In this document: piece after piece, positions 1-6,957 of the stretch
How the letters are laid out: every line of letters begins with the position of its first letter
Position numbering within the stretch: position 1 is the stretch's first letter
IMG/VR virus record: IMGVR_UViG_3300021197_001001
Coordinates: 1 to 37,774 of that record
DNA length: 37,774 bases
Direction: 5' to 3' (one strand)
From: a virus
Program-made: the position numbers and the translations under genes
The notes under the pieces: model-generated
Databases searched by the model: none
Told to the model about the DNA's origin: nothing
The model's input: only the letters and a program-made list of their open reading frames with translations

Positions 1-146
1 GCCATTTCATCGTCGACTTGGTCCGTACTCTTCATAGCTTTTAAAACTGCAATTTCAATTTTTTCAGTTTTAAAAACAACTTTATCTCCGCTTCTTTTTA
101 TTACATAGCGCATATCTTTCTCTATTTTATTCATTAGATTTTCCAT
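1..146 (-). CDS. ATP-cone protein, probably ribonucleotide reductase large subunit (N-terminal fragment)
   Basis: Only the first 48 codons lie in the window; the gene continues past base 1. From the ATG at 146 the product reads MENLMNKIEK, then a segment (MRYVIKRSGDKVVF, TEKIEIAVLKAMK) with the pattern of an ATP-cone: a basic beta hairpin followed by 'F..EKI..AvlKA'. ATP-cones are allosteric nucleotide-binding domains at the N-terminus of ribonucleotide reductases (NrdA, NrdD) and of the repressor NrdR. T4-like phages commonly carry nrdA in their DNA-metabolism region, so reductase is the best guess, but the catalytic part is not visible. Internal ATGs at 134 and 113 are possible alternative starts. 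It lies 16 bases downstream of the helicase stop, so it is probably cotranscribed. Confidence 0.6.
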   Translation of the reverse strand, partial: MENLMNKIEKDMRYVIKRSGDKVVFKTEKIEIAVLKAMKSTDQVDDEM

Positions 147-162
147 CTTTTAAGACAATTAA

Positions 163-1542
163 TTAAGATTTATTTTCTTTTTGTTTCCTTTTTTCAAGAA
201 GTTCACGGATTCTTTCTTTGTTTTTCTCCTCCTTTTGTTCTTCAAGACCAAGGAACGTAACACTTTGTTCAGTATCAATTTCTAACATCTCATTATCAAA
301 CTTACAGTTTTCAAATACAATTCCGTCTTTACCAATACGTGACTTAGTAATCGCAATAGTCGCCAAATTCATTTCTTTTTGTTGTAATGATTTTGCCACT
401 GAGATAATTACGTGACCTACTTGTGCCTTTTTAATTGAACCCCCCATTTGGTCTGTTGTGACAACCTCAGAAGAAATAGAGCTTCTATTACCCTGAGTGG
501 CGGTCCATCCAACTAAGTTCAATTCGTGACACATAGACTCGAAACCTCTCATAACCGAACCTTCACTTTTCCATTCATCCCCTAAGTTCTTATCTGGAAC
601 TACACAATCAATGTAATCTAAAACGACTAAATCAATTTTAGTCCCTTCAGCAGTCATCTTACGAATCTGATTTTTAATCTGATTCATTGTTAGTGTATCT
701 GATGGTAGTTTTTTAAGAACTAACTTATTTGGAGCATTTTCTCTGATTTCTTGAACTTTACTTAGTACTTTGTCTTTATGCATTGACAATAAATCGGGTG
801 CAATTTCAGTCCATAGAGTAAAATGTTTCCTTTGAATAATTTTAGGATTGTCTTCAAAGAAAATTTGAAGAACATTATATCCTAAGTTGAATGCGTGATT
901 TGAAATCTTTGTGAGGAAAGTGGATTTACCAACTCCTGTTGGTGCCAGTATAACCCCTATTTCTCCTTTTGCCATCCCACCTTTAAGTAGGTTGTCGATA
1001 CCTGGTATTCCCATAGGTATTGGGTGTCTGAAGTCTTCTTCGAGTACCTCTTCAAGGTTAGCAAAAACCTCAGCGGTACCCATGTCTACTTCCCCGACTT
1101 GTAAAGCTTCTCTCACCATTTCTTCCAAATGGTCATAAGATTCAAAATCACCTTTATCAATGATTTTTTGAGCCTTAGACATAACCTTCTGAAGTTCTTG
1201 TTGTTTACAAAACTTAAGAGCCTTTTCCTGAACGAAGGATTCTCCTCCCTCAGGGGCTTCTTTAACTTGTTCTAACATATCAAGAACCATCTTCTGAGCC
1301 ATAGGAGATGAGACTTCTGACTTAATAAGTTGTTCAAGGGTATTATATGAAGGTGTATGTTCATACTTCTGATAATACTCCTTTAGGACTTGCATAATCA
1401 ACTTAAAATACTGATTATCAAAGTATTTAGGTTCAATCACATCAACAATAGAAGTCGCAAAGTCCTTATAAAGAACGATGTTGTTTAATAACTGAATTTG
1501 AAATGTGTTTCCGAGATAACCGAAATTTTTTTCCTTCGACAT
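163..1542 (-). CDS. 41: Replicative DNA helicase, T4 gp41 / DnaB-like
   Basis: A 459-residue hexameric replicative helicase of the T4 gp41/DnaB class, expected to unwind the fork 5'-3' on the lagging strand with the polymerase and SSB of this window. The RecA-type ATPase domain starts near residue 190. Walker A is LAPTGVGKST (about 198-207), Walker B is the VVLDYID segment, and near the C-terminus KSRIGKDG follows the GSIKKAQVGH stretch and carries the arginine that usually acts as the finger in this family. The N-terminal 150 residues are helical, matching the DnaB N-terminal collar. Length is close to T4 gp41 (about 475). It starts with ATG in an A-rich leader without Shine-Dalgarno. It follows the 151-residue gene by 40 bases and has its own ATATTTAT motif 30 bases upstream. 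No primase gene is seen beside it. Confidence 0.92.
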   Translation of the reverse strand: MSKEKNFGYLGNTFQIQLLNNIVLYKDFATSIVDVIEPKYFDNQYFKLIMQVLKEYYQKYEHTPSYNTLEQLIKSEVSSPMAQKMVLDMLEQVKEAPEGGESFVQEKALKFCKQQELQKVMSKAQKIIDKGDFESYDHLEEMVREALQVGEVDMGTAEVFANLEEVLEEDFRHPIPMGIPGIDNLLKGGMAKGEIGVILAPTGVGKSTFLTKISNHAFNLGYNVLQIFFEDNPKIIQRKHFTLWTEIAPDLLSMHKDKVLSKVQEIRENAPNKLVLKKLPSDTLTMNQIKNQIRKMTAEGTKIDLVVLDYIDCVVPDKNLGDEWKSEGSVMRGFESMCHELNLVGWTATQGNRSSISSEVVTTDQMGGSIKKAQVGHVIISVAKSLQQKEMNLATIAITKSRIGKDGIVFENCKFDNEMLEIDTEQSVTFLGLEEQKEEKNKERIRELLEKRKQKENKS

Positions 1543-1572
1543 GCTAATTGTGATTACTAATAATGTGTCTTA

Positions 1573-1580
1573 ATAAATAT
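1573..1580 (-). promoter_or_regulatory. ATATTTAT promoter-like motif before helicase gene
   Basis: Reads ATATTTAT on the minus strand, 30 bases before the helicase ATG and just past the stop of the preceding gene. It is one of ten sense-oriented copies in the window. This is the only copy in front of a replication gene. Promoter function is inferred from recurrence and position only. Confidence 0.4.
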
Positions 1581-1582
1581 AT

Positions 1583-2038
1583 TCAAGAAAGGGTATATTC
1601 CATATAATTCTGTGTCAATTTGTCAGAAGAAAAAACTTCAGTCAAGGACTTCAGAATGGACTTTAAATGAGGTCTTACATCAACCGTGTACCTAATCTTT
1701 GGTGGATATCTCTTTCCGTCCCATCCTCGATGCATGATAACTTCGTCGTTATACTTAACATATATGTTAAATACCTCGTCATCATCGGTCATAGATGTTT
1801 CTAAAATTTTAGGGTCGGACATAATTTGATATTGATTCTCCAACATATACCAAACTGTTTTAGCTTTCAAATCACCGTGAATTCTCATATATATGTCATT
1901 AACTGATTCAGCTAATTCAATACTATTTTTAGCCTCTCCGTTAAATCCTTTGACATTGTAGTACCTCTGTACAATAATATTGTCATTCAACGTGAGTAGA
2001 AACTCCATCTTAGTAATGTCATTCTTTTCTTTACTCAT
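1583..2038 (-). CDS. Conserved-looking phage protein of unknown function in replication operon
   Basis: A 151-residue acidic, soluble protein without membrane segments or a signal peptide. I do not recognise a catalytic motif. It opens MSKEKND and carries a hydrophobic strand-like start (MEFLLTLNDNIIVQRYY), a helical middle with LKAKTVWYMLENQY, and a C-terminal half with IRYTVDVRPHLKSIL. Similar short openings ('MEFLLTLN..IICQRYF') occur, from memory, in hypothetical proteins of marine T4-like phages. It lies 13 bases after the 5' nuclease stop and ahead of the helicase, so a role at the fork (loader or accessory factor, the positional equivalent of T4 gp59) is possible, but I see no sequence support for gp59. 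Start: ATG after a run of As (AAAAAAACAAAAAAATG). Confidence 0.8.
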   Translation of the reverse strand: MSKEKNDITKMEFLLTLNDNIIVQRYYNVKGFNGEAKNSIELAESVNDIYMRIHGDLKAKTVWYMLENQYQIMSDPKILETSMTDDDEVFNIYVKYNDEVIMHRGWDGKRYPPKIRYTVDVRPHLKSILKSLTEVFSSDKLTQNYMEYTLS

Positions 2039-2051
2039 TTTTTTGTTTTTT

Positions 2052-3062
2052 TTAATTAGTTTTTCTAAATCTTCTTTTTTCTTTTCTTGTAAGTTTCATA
2101 AAAGGTGTCAAGAAATACACCCATGCGTTGTCTGTTTTAGGTAAGTACTTAAAAATTCCGTCTTCCATCATCATTCTCATAAGATTTTGATATCCCCGAC
2201 CTTCAGGGTCAATATCTTCTTTATAATATAATTCCACGAGTGACCTCGCTTCATCCGTTAACAAAGGTAAGGATAAATCCACTAAACTTTTATTAATAAC
2301 ATAGAATTCTTCACCGTACACCCCTCTTTTTGTTTTACCCGATAGTAAATTCTGTAAGGCTCTGTTGTCTTTGTCATTTTCGTGTAGTTGTTCACCTTTC
2401 TGTAAAATATCGTCAACACTAACTACAGAATCAACTATCTCAGGAAAAAGTTTTACAAATGTCTTTTCTCCAAAATAATATATTCCGTCAATATTATCAG
2501 ACTTATCTCCTGATATTATTTTAAATGTTGTGACGTTCTGATGAGGTATTGAAATATCTTTAAGTTTCACCTTATCACCAAACTTAATCATTTGTTTTTG
2601 AGTCGGTGTATAAACTTGTACCTTTTCAGAAATAAGTTGTGTCAAATCTTTATCTGCAGAAAATATAGTTTTATTTTCATCTTCGGATATTTGACAGTAG
2701 TATGCAATCATGTCATCAGATTCATTCCCATCAACTACAACCTGACGTATAAACATCTCTTCCAAATATTCTTTTACCCTCTTTTGTTGCCAATTGAAGG
2801 ATTGTTTTTGAATATCATTTAGTCTGTTATATCTTCGATTTTCTTTATACTCAGGAAATATTTTCTTCCTTTGGTTCGAGTTGTCGTTACCGTCCCAAAA
2901 AACAATAACCTTATCGTAGTTGTACTCAGATATAAAACGTCTAATAGTATTCACAAAATGGTAAATCCCACCTATATGATTACCCTTATGGTAATATTCC
3001 CGAACACCATGATATCCAATCTTAAATAGATTGTTACCGTCTACTAATAAAGTTTTTGTCAC
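2052..3062 (-). CDS. rnh: 5'-3' exonuclease / flap nuclease, T4 RNase H-like
   Basis: A 336-residue nuclease of the FEN/5'-exonuclease family, as in T4 RNase H, which removes RNA primers and flaps from lagging-strand fragments. The two-metal acidic site is complete: D8 in LLVDGNN, D57 in VFWDG, E114/D116/D117 in ESDD, D137/D139 in SADKD, and D186/D189 in the SGDKSDNIDGI helix-hairpin-helix region. A basic arch-like stretch (QRKKIFPEYKENRR, 64-77) matches the 'PEYKxxR' signature. Length equals the family norm (T4 305). The start is GTG at 3062 (GTGACAAAAACT), preceded by a run of eight As and no Shine-Dalgarno. It lies ten bases after the uvsX stop, so it is cotranscribed with the recombinase. 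Confidence 0.9.
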   Translation of the reverse strand: MTKTLLVDGNNLFKIGYHGVREYYHKGNHIGGIYHFVNTIRRFISEYNYDKVIVFWDGNDNSNQRKKIFPEYKENRRYNRLNDIQKQSFNWQQKRVKEYLEEMFIRQVVVDGNESDDMIAYYCQISEDENKTIFSADKDLTQLISEKVQVYTPTQKQMIKFGDKVKLKDISIPHQNVTTFKIISGDKSDNIDGIYYFGEKTFVKLFPEIVDSVVSVDDILQKGEQLHENDKDNRALQNLLSGKTKRGVYGEEFYVINKSLVDLSLPLLTDEARSLVELYYKEDIDPEGRGYQNLMRMMMEDGIFKYLPKTDNAWVYFLTPFMKLTRKEKRRFRKTN

Positions 3063-3072
3063 TTTTTTTTAC

Positions 3073-4077
3073 TTATACGGTTACACTATCTTCTTCCAAC
3101 TTGTAGTCACTACCCGTCCCGATAATATCTTTCCAATACTCAGAATGTTCTGCCTTGTATTTTTCAATGGACTTTTTCTCTTCTGTAGAGTCTTTACCCG
3201 CCAAGAATCCATGTGCGGTTACAAGAATTCTACCATCCTCATATCCTAATCCATTAATGTGGTTTTTCATTACCGAAACTTTTGTTCGACTAGCGAACTT
3301 TACTTTTCTCTTATCTTTAACTGCAGTAATCTTAGTAGTACCTGCGTTTTTTTGATTACCAAACAAGAAAACCATTGAGGAGTTCAACCATATTGCCTCT
3401 CCTCCTTTAGCCTTAATCTTAGGTTGTCCGAAAGGATTGTCGGGAAGTTCAACCCACGGTTGATTAACAATAACCAAAGTATTTTCGTGTTTAGAGTCTG
3501 ACCTGCGTGAGCCTGAGATTCTTTGGTTGATACCCATTCCGATTTTATCGGCAAGTACTGCCGCGTTGTGTTGTTTACCTCCTTTACCATCATAGGTCAT
3601 CTTACAGGGTACAGAACCCACAGAATCCCAAAGGAACAAAAGGTCGTAATCTAAATCCCCTTTCTCTTGTGCATCCAACAAAGAGTTAATGTAGTCAGTA
3701 ATTTGTTCGATATATTCAAAATTATTGTTGAAGATAAAGAATCCGTCCCAATCCAATTCACCTGTTTCTTCGTCTACCACCTCTTCACATTCAAAACCCA
3801 TAAGTTTCGCGTGGTCAAATGACCATTTTTGTTCAGTTATAATAAATACAGGGAGAACATCTCTTTTTTGAGCGTCAACCGCAGCTTTAACCAATGCAGT
3901 TGTTTTACCTGTGTCTGAATGACCCAAGAACATATTAAGATGGCCCATAGCCGGTCCTGGTACTCCTACCGCGTCCAAAAAATCAGTACCTAAGTCATAG
4001 AATCTTTGTGGTTTGAATTTGGCTGAAGAAGAGAACTGCTTCTTTATGTCTTTAAATGATTTTTTCTTAATTGCCAT
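3073..4077 (-). CDS. uvsX: UvsX recombinase (RecA-like)
   Basis: A 334-residue strand-exchange recombinase that forms filaments on single-stranded DNA for recombination-dependent replication and repair. The N-terminal helix (KKKSFKDIKKQF) is followed by GVPGPAMGHLNMF and Walker A GHSDTGKT (52-59). Walker B is LLFLWDSVGSV, and LVIVNQPWV lies at the DNA-binding loop region. The C-terminus is acidic (KLEEDSVTV). Length is somewhat below T4 UvsX (about 390). The ATG directly abuts the TAA of the upstream methyltransferase gene (TTATAAATG), so no leader of its own remains and translation must be coupled. Codons 3-9 lie in an exact 21-base repeat shared with that gene. Confidence 0.93.
   Translation of the reverse strand: MAIKKKSFKDIKKQFSSSAKFKPQRFYDLGTDFLDAVGVPGPAMGHLNMFLGHSDTGKTTALVKAAVDAQKRDVLPVFIITEQKWSFDHAKLMGFECEEVVDEETGELDWDGFFIFNNNFEYIEQITDYINSLLDAQEKGDLDYDLLFLWDSVGSVPCKMTYDGKGGKQHNAAVLADKIGMGINQRISGSRRSDSKHENTLVIVNQPWVELPDNPFGQPKIKAKGGEAIWLNSSMVFLFGNQKNAGTTKITAVKDKRKVKFASRTKVSVMKNHINGLGYEDGRILVTAHGFLAGKDSTEEKKSIEKYKAEHSEYWKDIIGTGSDYKLEEDSVTV
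4049..4069. repeat. 21-base direct repeat, copy at uvsX start
   Basis: Exact 21-base copy of 4727-4747, lying at the same distance (6 bases) inside the start codon of uvsX as the other copy lies inside the methyltransferase gene. Both encode KKKSFK plus an aspartate or glutamate and isoleucine. The offset between copies is 678 bases, exactly the length of the methyltransferase ORF with its stop. Confidence 0.95.
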
Positions 4078-4755
4078 TTATAAAAGGTGTTTGAATCGAT
4101 ATTCTCGATTATTAATTTTAATTTCTTCTGAAGTTTGTTTTTTAATTATAATGCAGTTTTTCGCAAAAGTCATCATAGATATATTTAAACTATTTTTTTT
4201 GTTACTAAATTCAGAATTTACCTCATCTATTTGTCTTTTAAAAAAATCAAATATATTGTCATGACCAATGGTATATCCGTAGACTTTACTGTTTTGTGAC
4301 CAATAACTAGTTTCAATATCTTCAATTATGTAATAACCTCCGTTTTCTAACAAATTTTTAAATAGATAACAAAAAGTATCGAATTGATGTCTTGGGTGAT
4401 GTGAGCCGTCATCTATTACTAGTCTAGCGTTTTTCACGATTTTTGTGACTTTTTCTAAATCTTCAGATTTTGACTGGTCACCTTTAATAACTTTAGTATT
4501 CCCATCTTCATTAGAATCTTTTATATCCATTATAAAATGTGTAGAATATGGGAAGTATTCTTTAAATAGGTGAGACGACTTTCCTGTATCTTCATCTTTA
4601 TTTTTCGAACCTAAACCTATCTCTAAAAAATTAAAATGTTCTTTTCTTAAATTTTCTAAAAAAATAGGATATATTAAATCATATCTATGATAAGTAATCT
4701 TATCATTATTGTACGTTTCTCCAATTTCTTTAAATGATTTTTTCTTATTATCCAT
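4078..4755 (-). CDS. Class I SAM-dependent methyltransferase, sugar O-methyltransferase-like (MycE type)
   Basis: A 225-residue protein with a Rossmann methyltransferase core. Motif I is FLEIGLGS (43-50), the acidic residue after strand 2 is D77 in FIMDIKD, then LVIDDGSHH (112-120) and YYIIEDIETSYW (141-152). The DDGSH pattern followed by an ED..TSYW pattern is characteristic, from memory, of Mg-dependent sugar O-methyltransferases such as mycinamicin MycE, where the acidic residues hold the metal. The substrate here is unknown; glycans of virion or host, or a modified nucleobase, are possibilities. The gene sits between gp32-like SSB and uvsX, where T4 relatives have no methyltransferase. 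It is strikingly AT-rich (15-22% G+C in 60-base blocks at 4141, 4201 and 4621, against 45% in a uvsX block at 3481), suggesting recent acquisition. Confidence 0.8.
   Translation of the reverse strand: MDNKKKSFKEIGETYNNDKITYHRYDLIYPIFLENLRKEHFNFLEIGLGSKNKDEDTGKSSHLFKEYFPYSTHFIMDIKDSNEDGNTKVIKGDQSKSEDLEKVTKIVKNARLVIDDGSHHPRHQFDTFCYLFKNLLENGGYYIIEDIETSYWSQNSKVYGYTIGHDNIFDFFKRQIDEVNSEFSNKKNSLNISMMTFAKNCIIIKKQTSEEIKINNREYRFKHLL
4727..4747. repeat. 21-base direct repeat, copy at methyltransferase start
   Basis: Identical to 4049-4069. It covers codons 3-9 of the methyltransferase gene. With the other copy it brackets the gene precisely, consistent with insertion by recombination at the uvsX start, or with capture of the uvsX translation start. 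Confidence 0.95.
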
Positions 4756-4798
4756 TATATTTTGTTTCTTCTTTACGAAAATTTCATTATGAAAAATA

Positions 4799-4822
4799 CG
4801 GGAGAGTTGTTACACTCTCCCG
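4799..4822 (-). terminator. Rho-independent terminator after gp32-like SSB gene
   Basis: Perfect 9-base-pair stem CGGGAGAGT / ACTCTCCCG with a 6-base loop, followed on the minus strand by TATTTTTC. It lies 18 bases past the SSB stop and before the methyltransferase. It should raise SSB output over the downstream recombination genes, as the terminator after T4 gene 32 does. Confidence 0.85.
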
Positions 4823-4840
4823 TCTGTGTTTTTGTTTTTA

Positions 4841-5698
4841 TTAGAAAGGAAGGTCTTCATCAACCTGAGCCTTCGCTTGCGGGTCTTGAGACGTTTCAGT
4901 TGTTTCTGTCTTAGTTGTCGCACCTCCGATAGTTTCAGTTGTGTCATTACCATAAACAAACTTTTTAAGTTCAGAGTCCCATACAGGTGTCTCTCCTCGT
5001 GCAACTGCTTCAAGGTATTCAATAGGACGTTGTGCGTATACATCAGACCAAGTCATCTCGTCTTCCATCCATTCTTTCATCTGGTCCGCGTCTTCACTCA
5101 AAGGACAAGGGTCGTCATACATGATTGTTTGAACAATAGTGTACTCAATACCTGAATTAGTCTTAGACTTAGACAGTTCAACGATTAGGTCTCGACCCTC
5201 ATTACCGTCTGTAACGTCTCCTTTAGCCCTCCAAATCGGGATGATTTTGTCAAGAATACCTTCTTGCTTATAATTGTCTTTAAATCTCCAAAACTTAACC
5301 CCGTCTTCTTCGTTGTCTCGGTCAACAACTTTTACAATGTAAAATTTACGAGGACGGTATTGCATTGCCAACTTCTTATCTGTCTCTTTACCCGTCGACA
5401 TGAGTTCCTCATATACTTCAGTTAGTGGAGACCGTTCTCCGTCATTTTTTCCTGGGTCATAAAGTTTAACCCATCGTCCATCAACTTGTACCTCATGAAA
5501 CCATACTTCCTTAAAGGGTGATGAACCATCAGGTGTCGGGAGTATCCTAACCCGTGATTGTCCTGATTTTGTTCCTTTAGGAAGATACGTAGTAAAGTAT
5601 TTTTTAAGACGTTGTTCCTGTGTCATTCCGTCTCCGCCACCGCGAGACTCTGTGTTTTTTTCGTACTGTGCCAGTACTGCGTCGAGTGCATTTGCCAT
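4841..5698 (-). CDS. 32: Single-stranded DNA-binding protein, T4 gp32-like
   Basis: A 285-residue SSB. Length, position at the head of the uvsX operon and the acidic tail fit T4 gp32 (301 residues), which coats single-stranded DNA at forks and organises UvsX, helicase and polymerase. The basic N-terminal arm is followed by SRVRILPTPDGSSPFKEVWFHEV and aromatic strands (FWRFKDNYKQ, PIWRAKGD) suited to base stacking. The C-terminal region is low complexity (Thr, Glu, Gly) and ends DEDLPF. Two oddities: only one cysteine is present, so the zinc ribbon of T4 gp32 is missing, and the DEDLPF tip resembles the partner-binding tail of bacterial SSB (DDDIPF). The ATG follows AAAAGAAAAAAAATT. Confidence 0.85.
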   Translation of the reverse strand: MANALDAVLAQYEKNTESRGGGDGMTQEQRLKKYFTTYLPKGTKSGQSRVRILPTPDGSSPFKEVWFHEVQVDGRWVKLYDPGKNDGERSPLTEVYEELMSTGKETDKKLAMQYRPRKFYIVKVVDRDNEEDGVKFWRFKDNYKQEGILDKIIPIWRAKGDVTDGNEGRDLIVELSKSKTNSGIEYTIVQTIMYDDPCPLSEDADQMKEWMEDEMTWSDVYAQRPIEYLEAVARGETPVWDSELKKFVYGNDTTETIGGATTKTETTETSQDPQAKAQVDEDLPF

Positions 5699-5792
5699 AA
5701 TTTTTTTTCTTTTATTCGTTAAATTTTTATCTGTTACTCAATATAAAATATAACAACGAAAATCACTAAGTCAAATAATTACCATTAAAAAA

Positions 5793-5810
5793 GGACCCTC
5801 AATTGGGTCC
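5793..5810 (-). terminator. Terminator after lipoprotein gene
   Basis: Stem GGACCC / GGGTCC with a 6-base loop. It is flanked by T-runs in both directions (CTTTTTA on plus, TTTTTTAA on minus), so it could act bidirectionally. It separates the virion-gene operon from the gp32 leader. Confidence 0.8.
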
Positions 5811-5814
5811 CTTT

Positions 5815-6090
5815 TTATTTTGATATGTCACTACGAATTATTAAAACCCCTTCTTCTGTTGGGTGTTTCTCAATTACCCATGTCATTCCATTCCTGTCTG
5901 TCCATGTTTCCCCGATTTTAATTGTACCCTCCCAATATCTTACAGGATATTGTCCATCCCAATAGGTGGGAATCATTACGTCAAATCCAAATTTACTAGG
6001 ATTTTTATATACTTTAGTTGGGATTACGTTTTGACATCCCAATAATAAAAAAGTAAGTGTCGGTAATATTAATTTATATACTATTTTCAT
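5815..6090 (-). CDS. Small phage lipoprotein
   Basis: A 91-residue protein starting at the ATG at 6090. The reading frame is open further upstream, but only this start puts a signal peptide at the N-terminus. The signal (MKIVYKLILPTLTFLLLGC) has a basic start, a hydrophobic core and a lipobox LLGC with the lipidated Cys19. Residue +2 is Gln, which would favour outer-membrane sorting in a Gram-negative host. The mature part is beta-rich (PTYWDGQYPVRYWEGTIKIG, WVIEKHPTEEGVLIIRSD) with no family I recognise. Phage lipoproteins of this size include superinfection-exclusion proteins (T5 Llp type) and outer-membrane spanins; neither is provable here. It overlaps the end of the preceding gene by 17 bases and ends in terminator sequence. 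Confidence 0.75.
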   Translation of the reverse strand: MKIVYKLILPTLTFLLLGCQNVIPTKVYKNPSKFGFDVMIPTYWDGQYPVRYWEGTIKIGETWTDRNGMTWVIEKHPTEEGVLIIRSDISK

Positions 6091-6706
6091 CTTCAAATGG
6101 TTTATCAAACGACTTTTTGATATCACCATCGGAATAACTCTCAACATCGTCAGAAGTAAGTATATATTCGTTTTTACCTGTCTTTTCTATTTCTTCTTGT
6201 TTGTCCATAAAAAAGTCGGTTAGTTTTTGATTGTAAGGATAACTATCTAAACTCCTAAGTTGTAGTTTTTCTTCGGGTGATTTCTGTCTATATTTTTCAA
6301 CTTTTTGTTCTAAGTCATTAATCTTATTTAAGATTGTATCCATTTCCCCAAGTTTAGAAGTTAAATCCTCTAACTTACTAAACATCGTTTCCATATACTC
6401 GTCTTGTTTGTCAGAAATATCTTTCTGAGTCGTTACTAAATCTGTGATATCTAACTCCTCAACTCCACCTTCATCAGTCGTATCAATACCTTCGTCCCCC
6501 ACAACTTCAACATCTGGGTCACTATCAATGTCTACAGGTTCAGGAACTTCATCGACATCTGTTTCGGTATCTACACTCATGTCCAAATCTTCATCACCAC
6601 CTTCATCAGGTAGTGGAGGTAATTCAGTATCTTCCTGCTCAACGATATAATTAGTTATCTTATTATATCTCTCAATTTCATTTATAATATTTTTATCTAT
6701 AGACAT
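6074..6706 (-). CDS. Acidic coiled-coil protein of unknown function, candidate packaged protein
   Basis: A 210-residue, very acidic protein. Residues 1-23 form a helical leader ending NYIVE, like the leaders of other genes in this window. Residues 24-95 are a disordered Asp/Glu/Pro/Val tract (DEVPEPVDIDSDPDVEVVGD). Residues 100-160 form a heptad-like helix (MFSKLEDLTSKLGEMDTILNKINDLEQKVEKY) typical of a coiled coil. The C-terminal 50 residues are mixed. No enzyme motif is seen. Acidic, helical proteins with a cleavable leader in T4-like phages include prohead-core or internal proteins, but its place beside baseplate genes would also allow a tail role. Starts with ATG after AAAATTACAAAA. Confidence 0.8.
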   Translation of the reverse strand: MSIDKNIINEIERYNKITNYIVEQEDTELPPLPDEGGDEDLDMSVDTETDVDEVPEPVDIDSDPDVEVVGDEGIDTTDEGGVEELDITDLVTTQKDISDKQDEYMETMFSKLEDLTSKLGEMDTILNKINDLEQKVEKYRQKSPEEKLQLRSLDSYPYNQKLTDFFMDKQEEIEKTGKNEYILTSDDVESYSDGDIKKSFDKPFEDENSI

Positions 6707-6717
6707 TTTTGTAATTT

Positions 6718-6942
6718 TTAACCATTTAATAATGTTTTTACACCATGTCGTGTCTCAACTTTCATAGTTCTGTTAAGCTTCATAGTGTTATCAACCCTCT
6801 CTATTAGACCATCTTTCATTCTGACAGTATAACAATCTCCAGTATCTAAATCACAAACTTCTTTATAACCATTACCGTTATCTCTTTCTGTAATTCTACT
6901 ATCTTTTTGTAGATAGTCGTCTAATAATTTTTTGATATTCAT
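6718..6942 (-). CDS. Small protein of unknown function
   Basis: A 74-residue protein (MNIKKLLDDYLQKDSR...) with two cysteines in EVCDLDTGDCYTV and a beta-rich C-terminus (TMKVETRHGVKTLLNG). I chose the ATG at 6942. The longer frame would need a TTG at 6987 and would place the ATATTTAT promoter-like motif inside the coding region, whereas from 6942 the motif sits 15 bases upstream, as before other genes. The family is not recognised. It is 11 bases ahead of the acidic coiled-coil gene, so probably cotranscribed with it and the lipoprotein. Confidence 0.65.
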   Translation of the reverse strand: MNIKKLLDDYLQKDSRITERDNGNGYKEVCDLDTGDCYTVRMKDGLIERVDNTMKLNRTMKVETRHGVKTLLNG

Positions 6943-6957
6943 CAGTAGTCTTTTTAT

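Noticed and set aside
1500-2038. Shared MSKEKN opening of the helicase and the 151-residue protein as a duplication
   Set aside because: The codons differ in most third positions and similarity stops after six residues, unlike the exact repeat at 4049 and 4727; coincidence or A-rich start selection explains it.
4826-5155. Plus-strand ORF of 109 residues opposite gp32
   Set aside because: Antisense to conserved SSB sequence, Cys/Arg/Phe-rich, no promoter-like motif.
6091-6147. Longer start at 6147 for the lipoprotein
   Set aside because: It would put 19 charged residues before the signal peptide and extend the overlap with the preceding gene; the ATG at 6090 gives a proper lipoprotein signal.
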